Positions 8,608 to 17,285 of a DNA stretch of 64,000 bases are shown one piece after another. How positions within the stretch are numbered: the stretch's first letter is position 1; each line of letters starts with the position of its first letter. A model generated the notes under the pieces. The model was not told the DNA's origin. It did not search any database and saw only the letters and a list, made by a program, of their open reading frames with translations. This DNA comes from Bradyrhizobium ontarionense (GTDB lineage: Bacteria > Pseudomonadota > Alphaproteobacteria > Rhizobiales > Xanthobacteraceae). Position numbers and translations under genes: made by a program. The DNA is taken from assembly GCF_021088345.1 (NCBI RefSeq), contig NZ_CP088156.1, positions 5,518,001 to 5,582,000 on the forward strand, given 5' to 3'.

Positions 8608-10698
8608 TCACGCGGCCGCTGCCTTGTTTGCAGGCTCGCTTGGCGCAGGCGCCTTGGCCTCTGACAGCTCGCGGATCATCCGGCTGATCGCCTCGCGCGG
8701 CATCGGCTTGCCGAACAGATAGCCCTGCACGCTGGTGCAGCCTTCCTTGCGCAGGAAGGCGAGGTGCTGCTCGGTCTCGACGCCCTCAGCCAGCACGGGA
8801 ATGTTCAGGCTGCGTCCGAGCAGCAGGGTCGCCTTGACGATGGCGGCGGCGTGCACGCTGGTCTCGACCGACTGGATGAAGCTCTTGTCGACCTTGATCT
8901 TGTCGAAGGGAAACACCTGCAGGGTCGACAGCGACGAGTAACCGGTGCCGAAATCGTCCATCGCCACGGTGACGCCAAGCGCCTTCAGCGCCAGCACCAC
9001 CTGCAGCGCGTGCTGGCGATCGGCGATGATGCCGGTCTCGGTCAGCTCGATCTCGAGTCGCTCGGGTGCGAGCCCGGTCTCGCGCAGCACCTCGGAGACG
9101 CGCCGCGCCAGATCGTAGTTGAGCTGCATCGGCGCGACGTTGACGGCGACCTTGAACGGCCGGCTCCAGCTCGCCGCGGTGGCGCAGGCGGTGCGCAGCA
9201 CCCAGTCGCCGATGTCGACGATCACGCCGGTCTGCTCGGCCAACGGGATGAAATCGTTCGGCGGCACGCGGCCCTTCACCGGATGGTTCCAGCGCAGCAG
9301 CGCCTCGAAGCCGATGATGCCGCCACTCTGCGTGTCGTTCTGCACCTGGTAATGGAGCTCGAACTCGTTGCGCACCAGGGCGCGCTTGAGGTCGATCGCG
9401 AGCTCGGCGCGGCGCCGGCTGGTCTCGTCCATCGATGTCTCGTAGGTGCAGATCTTGCCCTGGCCGAGACTCTTGGCGCGATACATCGCCAGATCAGCCC
9501 GGGTGCAGAGCTCGTCGGCGGTGAGGCCGTGATCGGGATAGAGCGCAATGCCGATGCTGCAGCCGACCGAGAGGCTGCGCTCCTCCCAATCGACGGGGCT
9601 GAGCACCAGCGCGCGCATGCGCTCAGCGAACTTCGCCACCTCGGCGCGCGCGAAGATCCTGCTCTTGACAGCCACGAACTCGTCGCCGCCGATCCGCGCC
9701 AGGAATTCGCCGGGCTGCAGCGTGGCGGAAATCCGTTGTGAGATCGTCTTCAGCACCGCATCGCCGGCAGAACGGCCGTGCGCGTCGTTGATGTCCTTGA
9801 AGCCGTCGAGGTCGATTGCCAGCACGGCCAGGTGGGCGGTCTCGTCGCCGTCGCCGGACGTGAGCGGTGCCAGCCGCTGGCCGAGACCGTTGCGGTTGGG
9901 CAGGCCGGTGAGCGGATCCTGCAGTGCCAGCTGCCGATAGCCTTCGACCGCTTCCTGTGTCGCCTGCATGTCGATCGTATAGGCAGAGGCGGCCATCGCC
10001 ATGATCAGGCCGATGCCGGTGACGACGGTGACCAGCATGACGCTGTCCGAGAGTGACTGCACCGCTGCGCCGGTGCCCGCCATCGGCGCCAATGTCAGCG
10101 CGAACATGCCGGTGAAATGCAGGCTGAGGATCGCGAGCACCATCGCGAGCGAGCTGCCATATTTGCAGAAGCGCGTCACCGGACGCGCGATGCGGTTGGT
10201 GGCTGTGGCCCCGAAGCCCGTGGCAAGGGCGATCGACAGCCACACCATCGGCATGTTCCAGGTCAGCACGCCCTGAAGATTGAGCGCGTTCATGCCGGTG
10301 TAGTGCATGGCGGCGATGCCGAAGCCGAACACGGCGCCGCCGGCTTCGATCTGGGGGCCGCGTTGCGTCCGCGTCGTGATGAAGAAGCCGAGCCACGCAA
10401 AGACCACTGCAAGGCCGAGCGAGGTGAACGTCATGCCCGGTTCGAACGAGCGTTGTCCCGGCGCGTCATAGCCGAGAATGGCGGCGAAGTGCGTGGTCCA
10501 GACCGTGCCGCCGGCGACGAGCCCGGCCAGAAACAACAGATGGAAGCGTCGCAGACCGGCGTTGCGGCGAACCCGCGCGAGCAGCCGCATCGACAGCAGG
10601 GAGCCGAGCACGCACACCAGCAGCGCAGCGGCGACGTAGCGCAGATCGTAATCGGCGGGCAGGCAGGACAGAATCGTCAACATCAAAAGGGGCCCCAT
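8608..10698 (-). CDS. MHYT-GGDEF-EAL cyclic di-GMP signalling protein
   Basis: A 696-residue inner-membrane signalling protein. The first 230 or so residues form a seven-helix MHYT sensor with the repeated motifs TTHFAAI, AMHYTGMNAL and LHFTGMFAL, proposed in this family to bind a metal and sense a diatomic gas. A GGDEF domain follows, with an intact FLARIGGDEF signature near residue 337. Then comes an EAL domain with EALLRW, ELTETGI, MDDFGTGYSSL, KVDKSFI and AEGVETE, so both diguanylate cyclase and phosphodiesterase sites look competent. Two start codons (10698 and 10683) are possible and neither has a strong ribosome site. Likely output is c-di-GMP control of motility or biofilm. Confidence 0.93.
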   Translation of the reverse strand: MGPLLMLTILSCLPADYDLRYVAAALLVCVLGSLLSMRLLARVRRNAGLRRFHLLFLAGLVAGGTVWTTHFAAILGYDAPGQRSFEPGMTFTSLGLAVVFAWLGFFITTRTQRGPQIEAGGAVFGFGIAAMHYTGMNALNLQGVLTWNMPMVWLSIALATGFGATATNRIARPVTRFCKYGSSLAMVLAILSLHFTGMFALTLAPMAGTGAAVQSLSDSVMLVTVVTGIGLIMAMAASAYTIDMQATQEAVEGYRQLALQDPLTGLPNRNGLGQRLAPLTSGDGDETAHLAVLAIDLDGFKDINDAHGRSAGDAVLKTISQRISATLQPGEFLARIGGDEFVAVKSRIFARAEVAKFAERMRALVLSPVDWEERSLSVGCSIGIALYPDHGLTADELCTRADLAMYRAKSLGQGKICTYETSMDETSRRRAELAIDLKRALVRNEFELHYQVQNDTQSGGIIGFEALLRWNHPVKGRVPPNDFIPLAEQTGVIVDIGDWVLRTACATAASWSRPFKVAVNVAPMQLNYDLARRVSEVLRETGLAPERLEIELTETGIIADRQHALQVVLALKALGVTVAMDDFGTGYSSLSTLQVFPFDKIKVDKSFIQSVETSVHAAAIVKATLLLGRSLNIPVLAEGVETEQHLAFLRKEGCTSVQGYLFGKPMPREAISRMIRELSEAKAPAPSEPANKAAAA

Positions 10699-10936
10699 CG
10701 TTCGGCCGAGCTACGCGCCGCGGTGCCCGCCGGTTTATCGCCGCTGTCGTCGCGGTTACCGAAACGTCCATCCGCGCGGAGGCTGCGCCCAGCCTCGTCA
10801 TGCACGAGGTCGGGCGATCTCCTGATTAATGCGTCTGCGGGGGCCGGCGGATGCGTTCACGGAATCGAAAACATCGTGAGGAAAGTCCTAACGGCGATGC
10901 GCGATTGCGGCGCGTATCGGAACAAGCGCTACCGAC

Positions 10937-13336
10937 CTACCGGCTCGCGACGTTGCCCGGCAGCGCATAGGCGCGGACGTAGTCGCCGAGCTTGGTGCCG
11001 AACGAGCCGTGGCCGCCATCGACCGTCACGACGTACTGCTTGCCGCCGGCCTCATAGGTCATCGGCGTCGACTGGCCGCCGGCCGGCAGCCGGTCCTGCC
11101 ACAGCAGCCGGCCGTCATTGACGTCGAAGGCGCGGATGTAGTCGTCCATCGTGCCGGTGAGGAAGGCGACGCCGCCGGCGGTGACCATCGGGCCGCCGAG
11201 CATCGGCACGCCGAGCTTGAACGGCAACGGCAGCGGCGCCTGGTCGCGGATGGTGCCGACGCGGTGCTGCCAGATGATCGTGTTGGTCTTGAGGTCGATC
11301 GCGGCCATGCTGCCCCAGGGCGGCGCCATGCAGGGGATGCCGAGCGGCGACAGGAAGATGCCGAGCGAGACGCCGTAGGGCGTGCCGTACATCGGCTGCA
11401 CGCCAAGCTCGGTGCCGGGCGGATGTTCCGCGTTCGGCTCTGCCGGATTGTCCTTGCCGCGCGGCACCAGCCGCGACACGAACGGGATCGATTGCGGATT
11501 GGCGATCGCGATCTTGCGCACGGGATCGATGGCGATGCCGCCCCATTCGAACATGCCGAAATCGCCGGGAAAGACCAAGGTACCCTGCTCGGACGGCGGC
11601 GTGAACGGCCCCTCATAGCGCAGCCGCTTGAACATGATGCGGCAGGCGAGCTGATCGAACATCGTCGCGCCCCACATCTGCGCGCCCGTGAGCTCCTTGC
11701 GCGGACGGAAGCTCAGATCGGAGAACGGCTGCGTCGGCGACAGCCGGTCGCCGGGCGCAGCACCCTGCGGCACCGGCTTCTCCGGGGCTGGGACCAGCAA
11801 GTGCCCATCGCGGCGGTCGAGCACGAAGATGTTGCCGGTCTTGGCCGGCACGTAGATCGCCGGCACCACGCCATCCTTGCCCGGCATGTCGACCAGGCTC
11901 GGCTGCGACGGCATGTCCATGTCCCAGAGATCGTGATGCACGTTCTGGAACGACCAGCGCAGTCTGCCCGTGGCGATGTCGAGCGCCACCAGCGCGGAAT
12001 CGTAGCGCTCCTCCCCTGCCGTGCGGTTGCCGCCCCAGATGTCCGGCGAGCTCGAGCCGAGCGGGATGTAGACGAGGCCGAGCACCTCGTCGGCGGCGCC
12101 GACGCTCCAGCCGTTCGGCGAGCCCGCCGCGAAATGATGTGTCGCCGATGGCATCTCGTTGGGATCCGGATTGCCCGGATCGAACGCCCACAGCAATTTG
12201 CCCGTATAGACGTCGAAGCCGCGGATGGCGCCAGAAGGCACCTTGTTGGAGTAGTTGTCGATCACGGCGCCGGCCATGATCACGACCTTGTCGGTGACCA
12301 CAGGCGGCGAGGTGCCCTCGTAGAAGCCGAGCGTGGTGATCTCGTTGCCGGCCTTGAGGTCGATCTGGCCGTGATCGCCAAAGCGCTCGCACGGTCTGCC
12401 GCTGTCGGCGTCGAGCGCGAACAGCCGGCCGTCATTGGTCGGCAGGAAGATGCGCTTGGCGCATTCGTCCGGCGCCGCCGCGCCGGTCATGTCGACCGCA
12501 CCCGGCCTGGTCGCGTGATAGGCGACGCCGCGGCAGGTCATGTGCTGGAAGCTCTTGTTGTGCTCGATTCGAGGATCGAACTTCCAGCGCAGCTTGCCGG
12601 TGGCCGCATCGAGCGCGAACACGATCTGGTGCGGCGAGCAGGTGTAGAGCAGGTCGCCGATCTTGAGCGGCGTCACCTCGTTGGTGAACTCGTCGGGATC
12701 GTCAGGACCCTTGCGGTCGCCGGTCTGGAATTCCCAGGCCAGCGTCAGGGTCTTCACATTGTCCGTGGTGATCTGCTTGAGGCTCGAAAACCGCGTGCCG
12801 AAATTGCTGGCGCCGTAGGCGGTCCAGTCGGTTTGCGCCTCCGCCGGCGCCGTGTCGGTGCCCGCGGTGGCGTCCGCAGCCTGCAGCAGACTGCCGGCGG
12901 TGCCGAAGCGATCGCCACGCAGCGAGGCGCCGAGCACGACGATGGCGACCGCGAGCACCGCCACCAGGCCCCAGCGCGCCGAGCGCATGTCGCCCGCCAG
13001 ATGCGTCGTGATGAAGGGCAGCAGCAGCCAGACGCCGAGCGGCGCCAGCACGTCGCCACGCGGTGCCAGCGACCAGAAATCCAGTCCGACCTCGAAGACC
13101 GCCCAGATCATCGTGCCCAGCAGCAGCGCCGCATAGAGCCACAGCGCCGCGGCGCGCCGCTGCCACAGCAGCCACGCCGTCATGAGCAGCGCCGCGCCCG
13201 CGATGACGTAATAGAGCGAGCCCCCGATCGCGGCGAGCCACCCGCCGCCGGTAAGCAGCGCCAGACCCATGAGGCCGACGATGATGACCGTGAAGATCAG
13301 CAGCGGCGCGCGCTGCAGATGGTGGGCAGCGGCCAT
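10937..13336 (-). CDS. gcd: Membrane-bound PQQ-dependent glucose dehydrogenase
   Basis: A quinoprotein oxidising aldoses such as glucose to gluconolactone in the periplasm and passing electrons to ubiquinone. The 799-residue length equals that of classical Gcd. Five N-terminal membrane helices (from LLIFTVIIVGLMGLALL to about residue 135) precede an eight-bladed propeller. That begins at DWTAYGASNFGTRFSSLKQITTDNVKTLTLAWEFQTGDR and contains TPLKIGDLLYTCSPHQIVFALDAATGKLRWKFDP and HMTCRGVAYH. The start at 13336 has GGGAG about 6 nt upstream; a 69-residue upstream extension is basic and dispensable. No pqq biosynthesis genes are in the window, so the cofactor must come from elsewhere. Gcd activity often underlies phosphate solubilisation by rhizobia. 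Confidence 0.93.
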   Translation of the reverse strand: MAAAHHLQRAPLLIFTVIIVGLMGLALLTGGGWLAAIGGSLYYVIAGAALLMTAWLLWQRRAAALWLYAALLLGTMIWAVFEVGLDFWSLAPRGDVLAPLGVWLLLPFITTHLAGDMRSARWGLVAVLAVAIVVLGASLRGDRFGTAGSLLQAADATAGTDTAPAEAQTDWTAYGASNFGTRFSSLKQITTDNVKTLTLAWEFQTGDRKGPDDPDEFTNEVTPLKIGDLLYTCSPHQIVFALDAATGKLRWKFDPRIEHNKSFQHMTCRGVAYHATRPGAVDMTGAAAPDECAKRIFLPTNDGRLFALDADSGRPCERFGDHGQIDLKAGNEITTLGFYEGTSPPVVTDKVVIMAGAVIDNYSNKVPSGAIRGFDVYTGKLLWAFDPGNPDPNEMPSATHHFAAGSPNGWSVGAADEVLGLVYIPLGSSSPDIWGGNRTAGEERYDSALVALDIATGRLRWSFQNVHHDLWDMDMPSQPSLVDMPGKDGVVPAIYVPAKTGNIFVLDRRDGHLLVPAPEKPVPQGAAPGDRLSPTQPFSDLSFRPRKELTGAQMWGATMFDQLACRIMFKRLRYEGPFTPPSEQGTLVFPGDFGMFEWGGIAIDPVRKIAIANPQSIPFVSRLVPRGKDNPAEPNAEHPPGTELGVQPMYGTPYGVSLGIFLSPLGIPCMAPPWGSMAAIDLKTNTIIWQHRVGTIRDQAPLPLPFKLGVPMLGGPMVTAGGVAFLTGTMDDYIRAFDVNDGRLLWQDRLPAGGQSTPMTYEAGGKQYVVTVDGGHGSFGTKLGDYVRAYALPGNVASR

Positions 13337-13614
13337 GCGAGGCTCCCGGCTTGTGACGACGAAGGACGCGGCTCGCGCCCGCATTGCGTCATGAACGGTC
13401 GCACGGGGCGGAAGTTCCTCGCGGCGGGCCGCATCCCTCGGCAGGCGCCGCGCGGAACGACCGTTTGCGGTGTTCCGTTGCTGCGCGGCTTTCCCCCGCC
13501 CGGGGCCTTCGCCCGGCACACGGCGTTTTGTGCCCCTCCGCACCGCAACGGGTTGCTGTTTCGTGACGGAATTAATACGGTCGAATGTCAGTCACGTGAA
13601 AGTTGGAGTGCCCG

Positions 13615-14499
13615 ATGCGCGCGCAGCAACAAGCCTTGGCGAACCCGGTGACCCTGTGGTGGGCCATGCTGACGCTCGTCAGCCTTGCCAACATCGTGTT
13701 CTGGTTCATTCTCTATCACCAGCTGAATGGCGGCAGCAGCGGTACGCCGGGCCCGGCTTCCGATACGAGCTCCATGCTGATGCTGTCGGCGGCCTACGTA
13801 TTCGGCTGTGCCTTCCGCTCGGTGCTGCCGCGCGCCGACGTGCAGCGCATCTGCCTGGTCGACAGCTGGCTGTCGAGCGTGTTCCTCGGGCGCACGGTCG
13901 CGACCATCGCCGAGGTCTGCTTCGCCGCGCAATGGGCCATCATCCTGGGCCAGCTCGGCGCGATCGCCGATGCCGGCACGGCCGTCAACGCCGCGCGCAT
14001 CATCCTGCCGCTGATCGTCGTCGCCGAGATCTGCTCCTGGTATGCGGTGCTGACCAGGAATTTCCTGTACAACGCGATCGAGAATTCGTTGTGGGCAGTG
14101 GCCTTCCTGTTCGTCGGCATCGGGCTCGGCCGGCTGCTGCCGGAGTTCGACGGACTGGTGCGCTGGCTCCTCATCGCGGGCCTCGTCGGCATCGCCTGCT
14201 ATCTCGCCTTCCTGGTCGTGGTCGACGTGCCGATGTATCTGAAGCGCTGGCGTTTCGAGCATGCCGCCGGCACGCCGCTGCTGCATCCGCTCGACGGCTT
14301 GCGCGACGTCGCGACGCGCTGGACCGTGACCCACGAGTTCGAGCACTGGAAGGAGGAGATCGCCTGGATGTCGCTGTATTTCAGTGCGGCGGTCTGGGGC
14401 TCGCTCGCGCTGTGCGCGCTCTCGGCGATGAACGATCATCTGCCGCGCGCCCAGGCGCAGGCCTCGGTATCGCCTGCAGCGATCGTTCAGCAGCAGTAG
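13615..14499 (+). CDS. Uncharacterised polytopic membrane protein
   Basis: 294 residues and not assigned to a named family. Hydrophobic segments are visible at WWAMLTLVSLANIVFWFILY, SMLMLSAAYVFGCAFRSVL, TVATIAEVCFAAQWAIILGQL, IILPLIVVAEICSWYAV, SLWAVAFLFVGIGLG, LLIAGLVGIACYLAFLVVV and SLYFSAAVWGSLALCAL, giving about seven membrane spans. Charged loops include the conserved-looking LPRADVQRICLVDSWLSS and THEFEHWKEEIAWMS. The ATG at 13615 is chosen because TTGGAG at 13603-13608 provides a ribosome site 6 nt upstream. It is convergent with the repeat-protein gene and divergent from gcd across 278 bp; no functional link is evident. Confidence 0.75.
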   Translation: MRAQQQALANPVTLWWAMLTLVSLANIVFWFILYHQLNGGSSGTPGPASDTSSMLMLSAAYVFGCAFRSVLPRADVQRICLVDSWLSSVFLGRTVATIAEVCFAAQWAIILGQLGAIADAGTAVNAARIILPLIVVAEICSWYAVLTRNFLYNAIENSLWAVAFLFVGIGLGRLLPEFDGLVRWLLIAGLVGIACYLAFLVVVDVPMYLKRWRFEHAAGTPLLHPLDGLRDVATRWTVTHEFEHWKEEIAWMSLYFSAAVWGSLALCALSAMNDHLPRAQAQASVSPAAIVQQQ

Positions 14500-14558
14500 C
14501 CCGACGCGACACCCCGCCGCGCTGTGCGCGGCAGGGTGGTTGTGTTGTACGGACGGCC

Positions 14559-15875
14559 TCAGCCATGCATCGCGAAGTGATGCGAGTCGTCCATCTGAAC
14601 GACGTGGCTGTAGTCGACGTGCGGCGGTTCGTGCGAGACCGGGGCGTGCTCGAAGGCCGGCGGAACGATGCCGGTGTTGCCGGCGTGGCCATGGTCGCCG
14701 AAATTGTCGACGATGATCGGGTTGTGCGACGAGCCTTCGCCATGCAGCGGGCCGGGTGGGCTGAAGCTGGAGCCCTGGCCGCCCTGGGCGTTTTCGCCCG
14801 ACTGGTGGATCGCCTGCGCGATCGAGTCCCAGAACCCGCCATGGCTGCCGCCGTCCGACCCCGCATTGGCGATCTGGATGCTGCCGTCGCCCCGCAGGCC
14901 GTCCTGCGCCAGCTTGAACACGTCGTTGATCACGGCGCCGAAATCGCCATGGCCGAGATCGTTGACCAGCGAGCCGAGATCGTGGCCGATCGCGTCCAGC
15001 TGTTGTCCGACCGTGTGGGTCATGTCGCCGGCGGTCTCCATCAGCCCGCCGACACCTTCGCCCACGGCGTGGCCGACGCCGTTGACGATGCCGGTGCCGA
15101 CCGCGTCGGCGCCGTGCGCGATGCCGGAGATCGCTTCACCGAGCGGACCGCCGATCAGGTGCCCGGCTGCGGAGGCGGTGTCGGTGACGACGCCGATGGC
15201 GCCGTCAGCGACCGCCACGCCGGCATCGAAGCCACCCTTGACCACGGCGCCCGCGGCATCCAGCGCATCGGTGCCGACATCGGCCGCAGTGCCGACGACG
15301 GTGCCGGCCATGTCGAGCGCGCCCTGGCCGACCGCACCGGCGGCTTCCAGCCCGGCTTCGCCGAGGCCGACCGCGGTGTGCGCGAGGTCGCCGGCGACAT
15401 CGAGCGCGCCATGCGCCACGTCGCCGCCGATCTTGAGTCCGCCATCGACGATGTCGCCGCCGATGTGCTTCACGTCGTTGATGGCGCCGTCGAGATTGCC
15501 GTGCGCGAGGTCGCTGACGCCTGACGCCAGATGGCCGACCACGTTGACCCCGGTATGGAAGAGGTCGCCGCCAACATGGACAGCGGTCGACGCAACGTCC
15601 TCGACCGTATGAACGATGCCGCCGCCGATCGCGGCCGCGCCGTCGCCGATGGCGTGAACGATCCCGCCCACGGTGTGAAGCGCCTCGCCACCAAGCTCAC
15701 CGAGCCCGTGCACCACGCTGCCGACCGCATGCGCCGCATCGCCGGCCACATGCTCCACGGTGTCGACCACGGCGCCCGCCGCGCCGCCGACCGCACCCGC
15801 CACATCCTTCGCGACGTCCTTCACGTCATCGACGGCGGAACTGACTGCATCTCCGATATCATCCCAAAAGCTCAT
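14559..15875 (-). CDS. Acidic Gly/Ala/Val/His-rich protein with about 11-residue repeats
   Basis: A 438-residue protein without recognised family. The start at 15875 (MSFWDDIGDAV) has GAGGAG upstream. Residues 10 to about 290 consist of a degenerate 11-mer repeat, seen in consecutive blocks such as KIGGDVAHGAL, DVAGDLAHTAV, GLGEAGLEAAG and AVGQGALDMAG. The period is small-residue-rich, with Asp/Glu and many histidines and very few lysines. This resembles the amphipathic 11-mers of LEA proteins, apolipoproteins or synuclein, and contains many GxxxG glycine-zipper spacings. The C-terminal 120 residues are Gly/Ser/His/Pro-rich and end HFAMHG. There is no signal peptide or membrane span. The role could be membrane or granule surface binding, stress protection or metal binding; this is inference. 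Confidence 0.75.
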   Translation of the reverse strand: MSFWDDIGDAVSSAVDDVKDVAKDVAGAVGGAAGAVVDTVEHVAGDAAHAVGSVVHGLGELGGEALHTVGGIVHAIGDGAAAIGGGIVHTVEDVASTAVHVGGDLFHTGVNVVGHLASGVSDLAHGNLDGAINDVKHIGGDIVDGGLKIGGDVAHGALDVAGDLAHTAVGLGEAGLEAAGAVGQGALDMAGTVVGTAADVGTDALDAAGAVVKGGFDAGVAVADGAIGVVTDTASAAGHLIGGPLGEAISGIAHGADAVGTGIVNGVGHAVGEGVGGLMETAGDMTHTVGQQLDAIGHDLGSLVNDLGHGDFGAVINDVFKLAQDGLRGDGSIQIANAGSDGGSHGGFWDSIAQAIHQSGENAQGGQGSSFSPPGPLHGEGSSHNPIIVDNFGDHGHAGNTGIVPPAFEHAPVSHEPPHVDYSHVVQMDDSHHFAMHG

Positions 15876-16103
15876 TGCTCTGCTCCTCGGTTGCGTCACC
15901 TCGCCTCGGGTGACGGCGCCGTTGTCGCAGATGTCAGCCGCGCGCTCCGTGCGCGACATCACGCAGGCTTGCAGGCGGCTGGGCCGGCGCGTTCTGCCGG
16001 ACGATGAGCGGGCGTGATGCGCCCATGCCTGCGATGCGGCCGAAGCGTTGGCCCGTGGCGTAGCAACCGAAGCCGCGAGCTGTGCGAACGTCGTGCGTCC
16101 CGC

Positions 16104-16811
16104 TCAGGCGTGACCGATCCAGCCATGCCACGTCAGCGCGGCGAAGAATGGACAGGCGTTACGAAAGCCGCCGTCGCGCAGGATGGCTTCATCCTCCTCG
16201 GGGCTCAGCATGTTGACGCTGGCATCGATGGTCGCGCGCATCGTCCTGGCCTGCTCCGGATCTGTGCCGGACGCCACGGCATAGGCGGCGTAACGATCCA
16301 GCCACAGCGACCTCTCGACCGGCTCATTGGGCAGGCAGCTATGCGCAACCACGAAAGGCGCTCCAGGACGGAGCCGGTCATGCACGGCGCGCACTGTCCG
16401 CAAACGTTCCGGCGCTGCCAGAAAATGCAGCGTCAGCAGGCATGTCGCCGCGTCGAACGGGCCGGCAGGCGCATCGTCGATGGTGCCCTCGATCAGTTCG
16501 ACCCGGTTCATCCGCGCGCCGAGCGTACGTTCGGCGAGTCGCAACATCTGCGGCGCCGGATCGACGCCGACGAAGGTCCAGGACGGGTGTGCTTCGGCCA
16601 ATGCGTTGAGCTCGAGCCCGCCGCCTGCGCCGAGCACGAGCACTCTCGCATGTTCGGGCGCCCGCTCGGCGAGCAGGACCGCCGTCATCCGATGCAGTCC
16701 ATCGAGGCCGGGCACGAAGCGCCGCGGACCGTCCGTGTAGCGCGCGACGAACGTGGGATCGGAAAACGCGCGCATGAACTGCTGGGCGCCGTCAGCAATC
16801 TCAGCCGTCAT
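16104..16811 (-). CDS. Class I SAM-dependent methyltransferase
   Basis: A 235-residue Rossmann-fold methyltransferase. Motif I is VLVLGAGGGLELNALAEAHPSWTFVGVDPAPQMLRLAERTLG, containing the GxGxG SAM loop and the acidic D that binds the ribose. Motif II/III follows as GPFDAATCLLTLHFL, with RAVHDRLRPGAPFVVAHSC after it. The substrate is unknown. Its start overlaps the 3' end of the Rrf2 gene by 11 bp, so the two are translationally coupled and probably co-regulated from the palindromic site upstream of the regulator. Confidence 0.88.
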   Translation of the reverse strand: MTAEIADGAQQFMRAFSDPTFVARYTDGPRRFVPGLDGLHRMTAVLLAERAPEHARVLVLGAGGGLELNALAEAHPSWTFVGVDPAPQMLRLAERTLGARMNRVELIEGTIDDAPAGPFDAATCLLTLHFLAAPERLRTVRAVHDRLRPGAPFVVAHSCLPNEPVERSLWLDRYAAYAVASGTDPEQARTMRATIDASVNMLSPEEDEAILRDGGFRNACPFFAALTWHGWIGHA

Positions 16812-17265
16812 GACAAACGTCTCCTTTGCGAGGTCGCTTTCGTCGTTCGAGGCGGGCGTGGAAATCAGCGCTCAGCGCCGCGAGCGTGATTGCGCCGAGG
16901 CGGGACAGCAGCAGTGTCTCTGCAGCCTGCAGGGAGGTGTCGAGCGCTGCGTTGACGGCCTGCTCGACGAGGCAGTCCGGATTCTCGGTGCGATGGCCGA
17001 TGGCGAACAATGATGGACACCCCAGTGAATCATGGATGTCGCGCAAGGTGACGGTCTTCAGATCGCAGGCGAGCGTCCATCCTCCGCCATGGCCTTTCTC
17101 GGAGCGCACATAGCCGCTGTCCCGGAGGCCGGCCATGATTCTGCGGATCACGACCGGGTTGGTCTGCATCATCGATGCGAGAGCCTCGGACGTCACCGGA
17201 CCGTCATGCTCTGCCATGTGGAGCAGGACGTGCAGGATGCCGGACAGCTGGCTGTTGGGCCTCAT
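16801..17265 (-). CDS. Rrf2-family transcriptional regulator
   Basis: A 154-residue regulator with the Rrf2 winged helix near the N-terminus: MRPNSQLSGILHVLLHMAEHDGPVTSEALASMMQTNPVVIRRIMAGLRDSGYVRSEKGHGGGWTLACDLKTVTLRDIH. The GHGGGW wing is typical. Only scattered cysteines follow (LGCPSL, NPDCLVEQ) rather than the three-cysteine cluster of IscR/NsrR, so an Fe-S sensor is doubtful and a YwnA-like type is possible. The start at 17265 is preferred to 17301 because a 23-bp inverted repeat overlaps it, as expected for an autorepressed promoter. It forms an overlapping operon with the methyltransferase. Confidence 0.85.
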   Translation of the reverse strand: MRPNSQLSGILHVLLHMAEHDGPVTSEALASMMQTNPVVIRRIMAGLRDSGYVRSEKGHGGGWTLACDLKTVTLRDIHDSLGCPSLFAIGHRTENPDCLVEQAVNAALDTSLQAAETLLLSRLGAITLAALSADFHARLERRKRPRKGDVCHDG

Positions 17266-17285
17266 GTAACTTTCGATATTACATG
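17263..17285. promoter_or_regulatory. Candidate Rrf2 operator: CATGTAA-N9-TTACATG
   Basis: Perfect 7-bp inverted arms are at 17263-17269 and 17279-17285. The left arm contains the complement of the proposed Rrf2 start codon. The 23-bp size and N9 spacing resemble known dyad operators of Rrf2 proteins. Repression here would shut off both regulator and methyltransferase. Confidence 0.55.

Noticed and set aside
11009..13651. A plus-strand open frame of about 880 codons opposite gcd
   Set aside because: Shadow of a high-GC gene; it has an Arg/His-rich composition and no motifs.
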